The position numbers and the translations under genes are program-made. A DNA stretch of 64,000 nucleotides from positions 3,904,501-3,968,500 of the forward strand of contig NZ_CP087952.1 in assembly GCF_028752835.1 (NCBI RefSeq). Reading direction: 5' to 3'. Within the stretch, counting starts at the first letter, position 1, and each line of letters opens with the position of its first letter. Of this stretch, positions 63,917 through 64,000 are shown piece after piece. Source of the DNA: Desulfosarcina sp. BuS5 (lineage in GTDB: Bacteria > Desulfobacterota > Desulfobacteria > Desulfobacterales > BuS5). The notes under the pieces were generated by a model. The model made no database searches. It had not been told where the DNA came from and saw only the letters and a program-made list of their open reading frames with translations.

Positions 63917-64000
63917 TTCTATATTAATAGACACAAATGTTCTTATTTACGCAGTTGATGCTGATTCTCAGTTTCATAACCGAGCATGGAATATTTTATT
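63909..64000 (+). CDS. PIN-domain toxin (VapC-like), truncated by window end
   Basis: The visible 30 residues include ILIDTNVLIYAVDADSQFHN, the PIN-domain start with the first metal-binding Asp. PIN toxins cut RNA and are neutralised by the preceding antitoxin. The gene continues past the window edge. Confidence 0.8.
   Translation, partial: MSNSILIDTNVLIYAVDADSQFHNRAWNIL

Overview
The window reads as chromosome of an anaerobic deltaproteobacterium (Desulfobacterota, probably a Desulfobacterales-type sulfate reducer). Support comes from the rpsF-rpsR-DUF2232-rplI-dnaB order, a CooC-type CODH maturation ATPase and a RACo-like ASKHA protein (Wood-Ljungdahl accessory functions), MtaB, IspG, a PrkA/DUF444/SpoVR cluster, and moderate-to-low GC. 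Taxonomy is inferred from gene content only.

Layout. 1-6.8 kb: a 59-aa protein, mutL, pilC behind a textbook sigma-54 promoter, a PilS-like kinase, and a transglutaminase-like/TPR protein. 7-12 kb: ribosomal S6/S18/L9, dnaB and coaBC, with mtaB convergent. 13.6-18.2 kb: a signalling operon (cytidylate-kinase-like ATPase, GAF, atypical kinase, Usp) and recN. 18.3-20.3 kb: a MoeA fused to a periplasmic-binding-like domain. 20.3-28.1 kb: a decayed defence/restriction island between two 45-bp direct repeats that copy the 3' end of moeA. It holds a truncated and frameshifted SF2 helicase, an IS4-type element with a half copy in inverted orientation, a beheaded RecG/Schlafen-like protein, and an Eco57I-like methylase broken by a deletion, a frameshift and a stop. 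28.2-35.7 kb: prkA-DUF444-spoVR-prkA2. 35.8-41.6 kb: dksA-like, PHP, rnc, radical SAM, GerMN and an EF-G paralogue. 41.7-47.6 kb: ispG and a divergent GrpE/Hsp70/membrane J-like chaperone cluster. 47.7-51.3 kb: a DUF4388 protein, a twice-frameshifted acyltransferase, rpsI and rplM. 51.6-58.7 kb: cooC, prmA, a metallo-beta-lactamase-fold protein, sir2 and an ASKHA gene split by an antisense group II intron. 58.7-62.1 kb: a lipoprotein, nfo and dsbD. 62.1-64 kb: an integron integrase, an attC-like composite hairpin and a toxin-antitoxin cassette cut by the window end.

Two small palindromic repeat families stand out. Family 1 (about 105-130 bp, six near-complete copies plus partial ones) sits at gene 3' ends and in six cases contains the stop codon of the upstream gene. 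Its arms vary together between copies. Family 2 (two copies, 194 and 126 bp) has GGYATCCTTCA-type inverted ends, unrelated cores, and a perfect 8-bp target duplication around each copy, so it behaves like a transposon-derived MITE.

The most interesting observations are the stop-codon-supplying repeats, the MITEs with different cores, the moeA 3'-end direct repeats around the dead defence island, the antisense intron that must inactivate the ASKHA activase, the integron start with a TA cassette, and the Hsp70 system whose J-like partner has lost the HPD motif.
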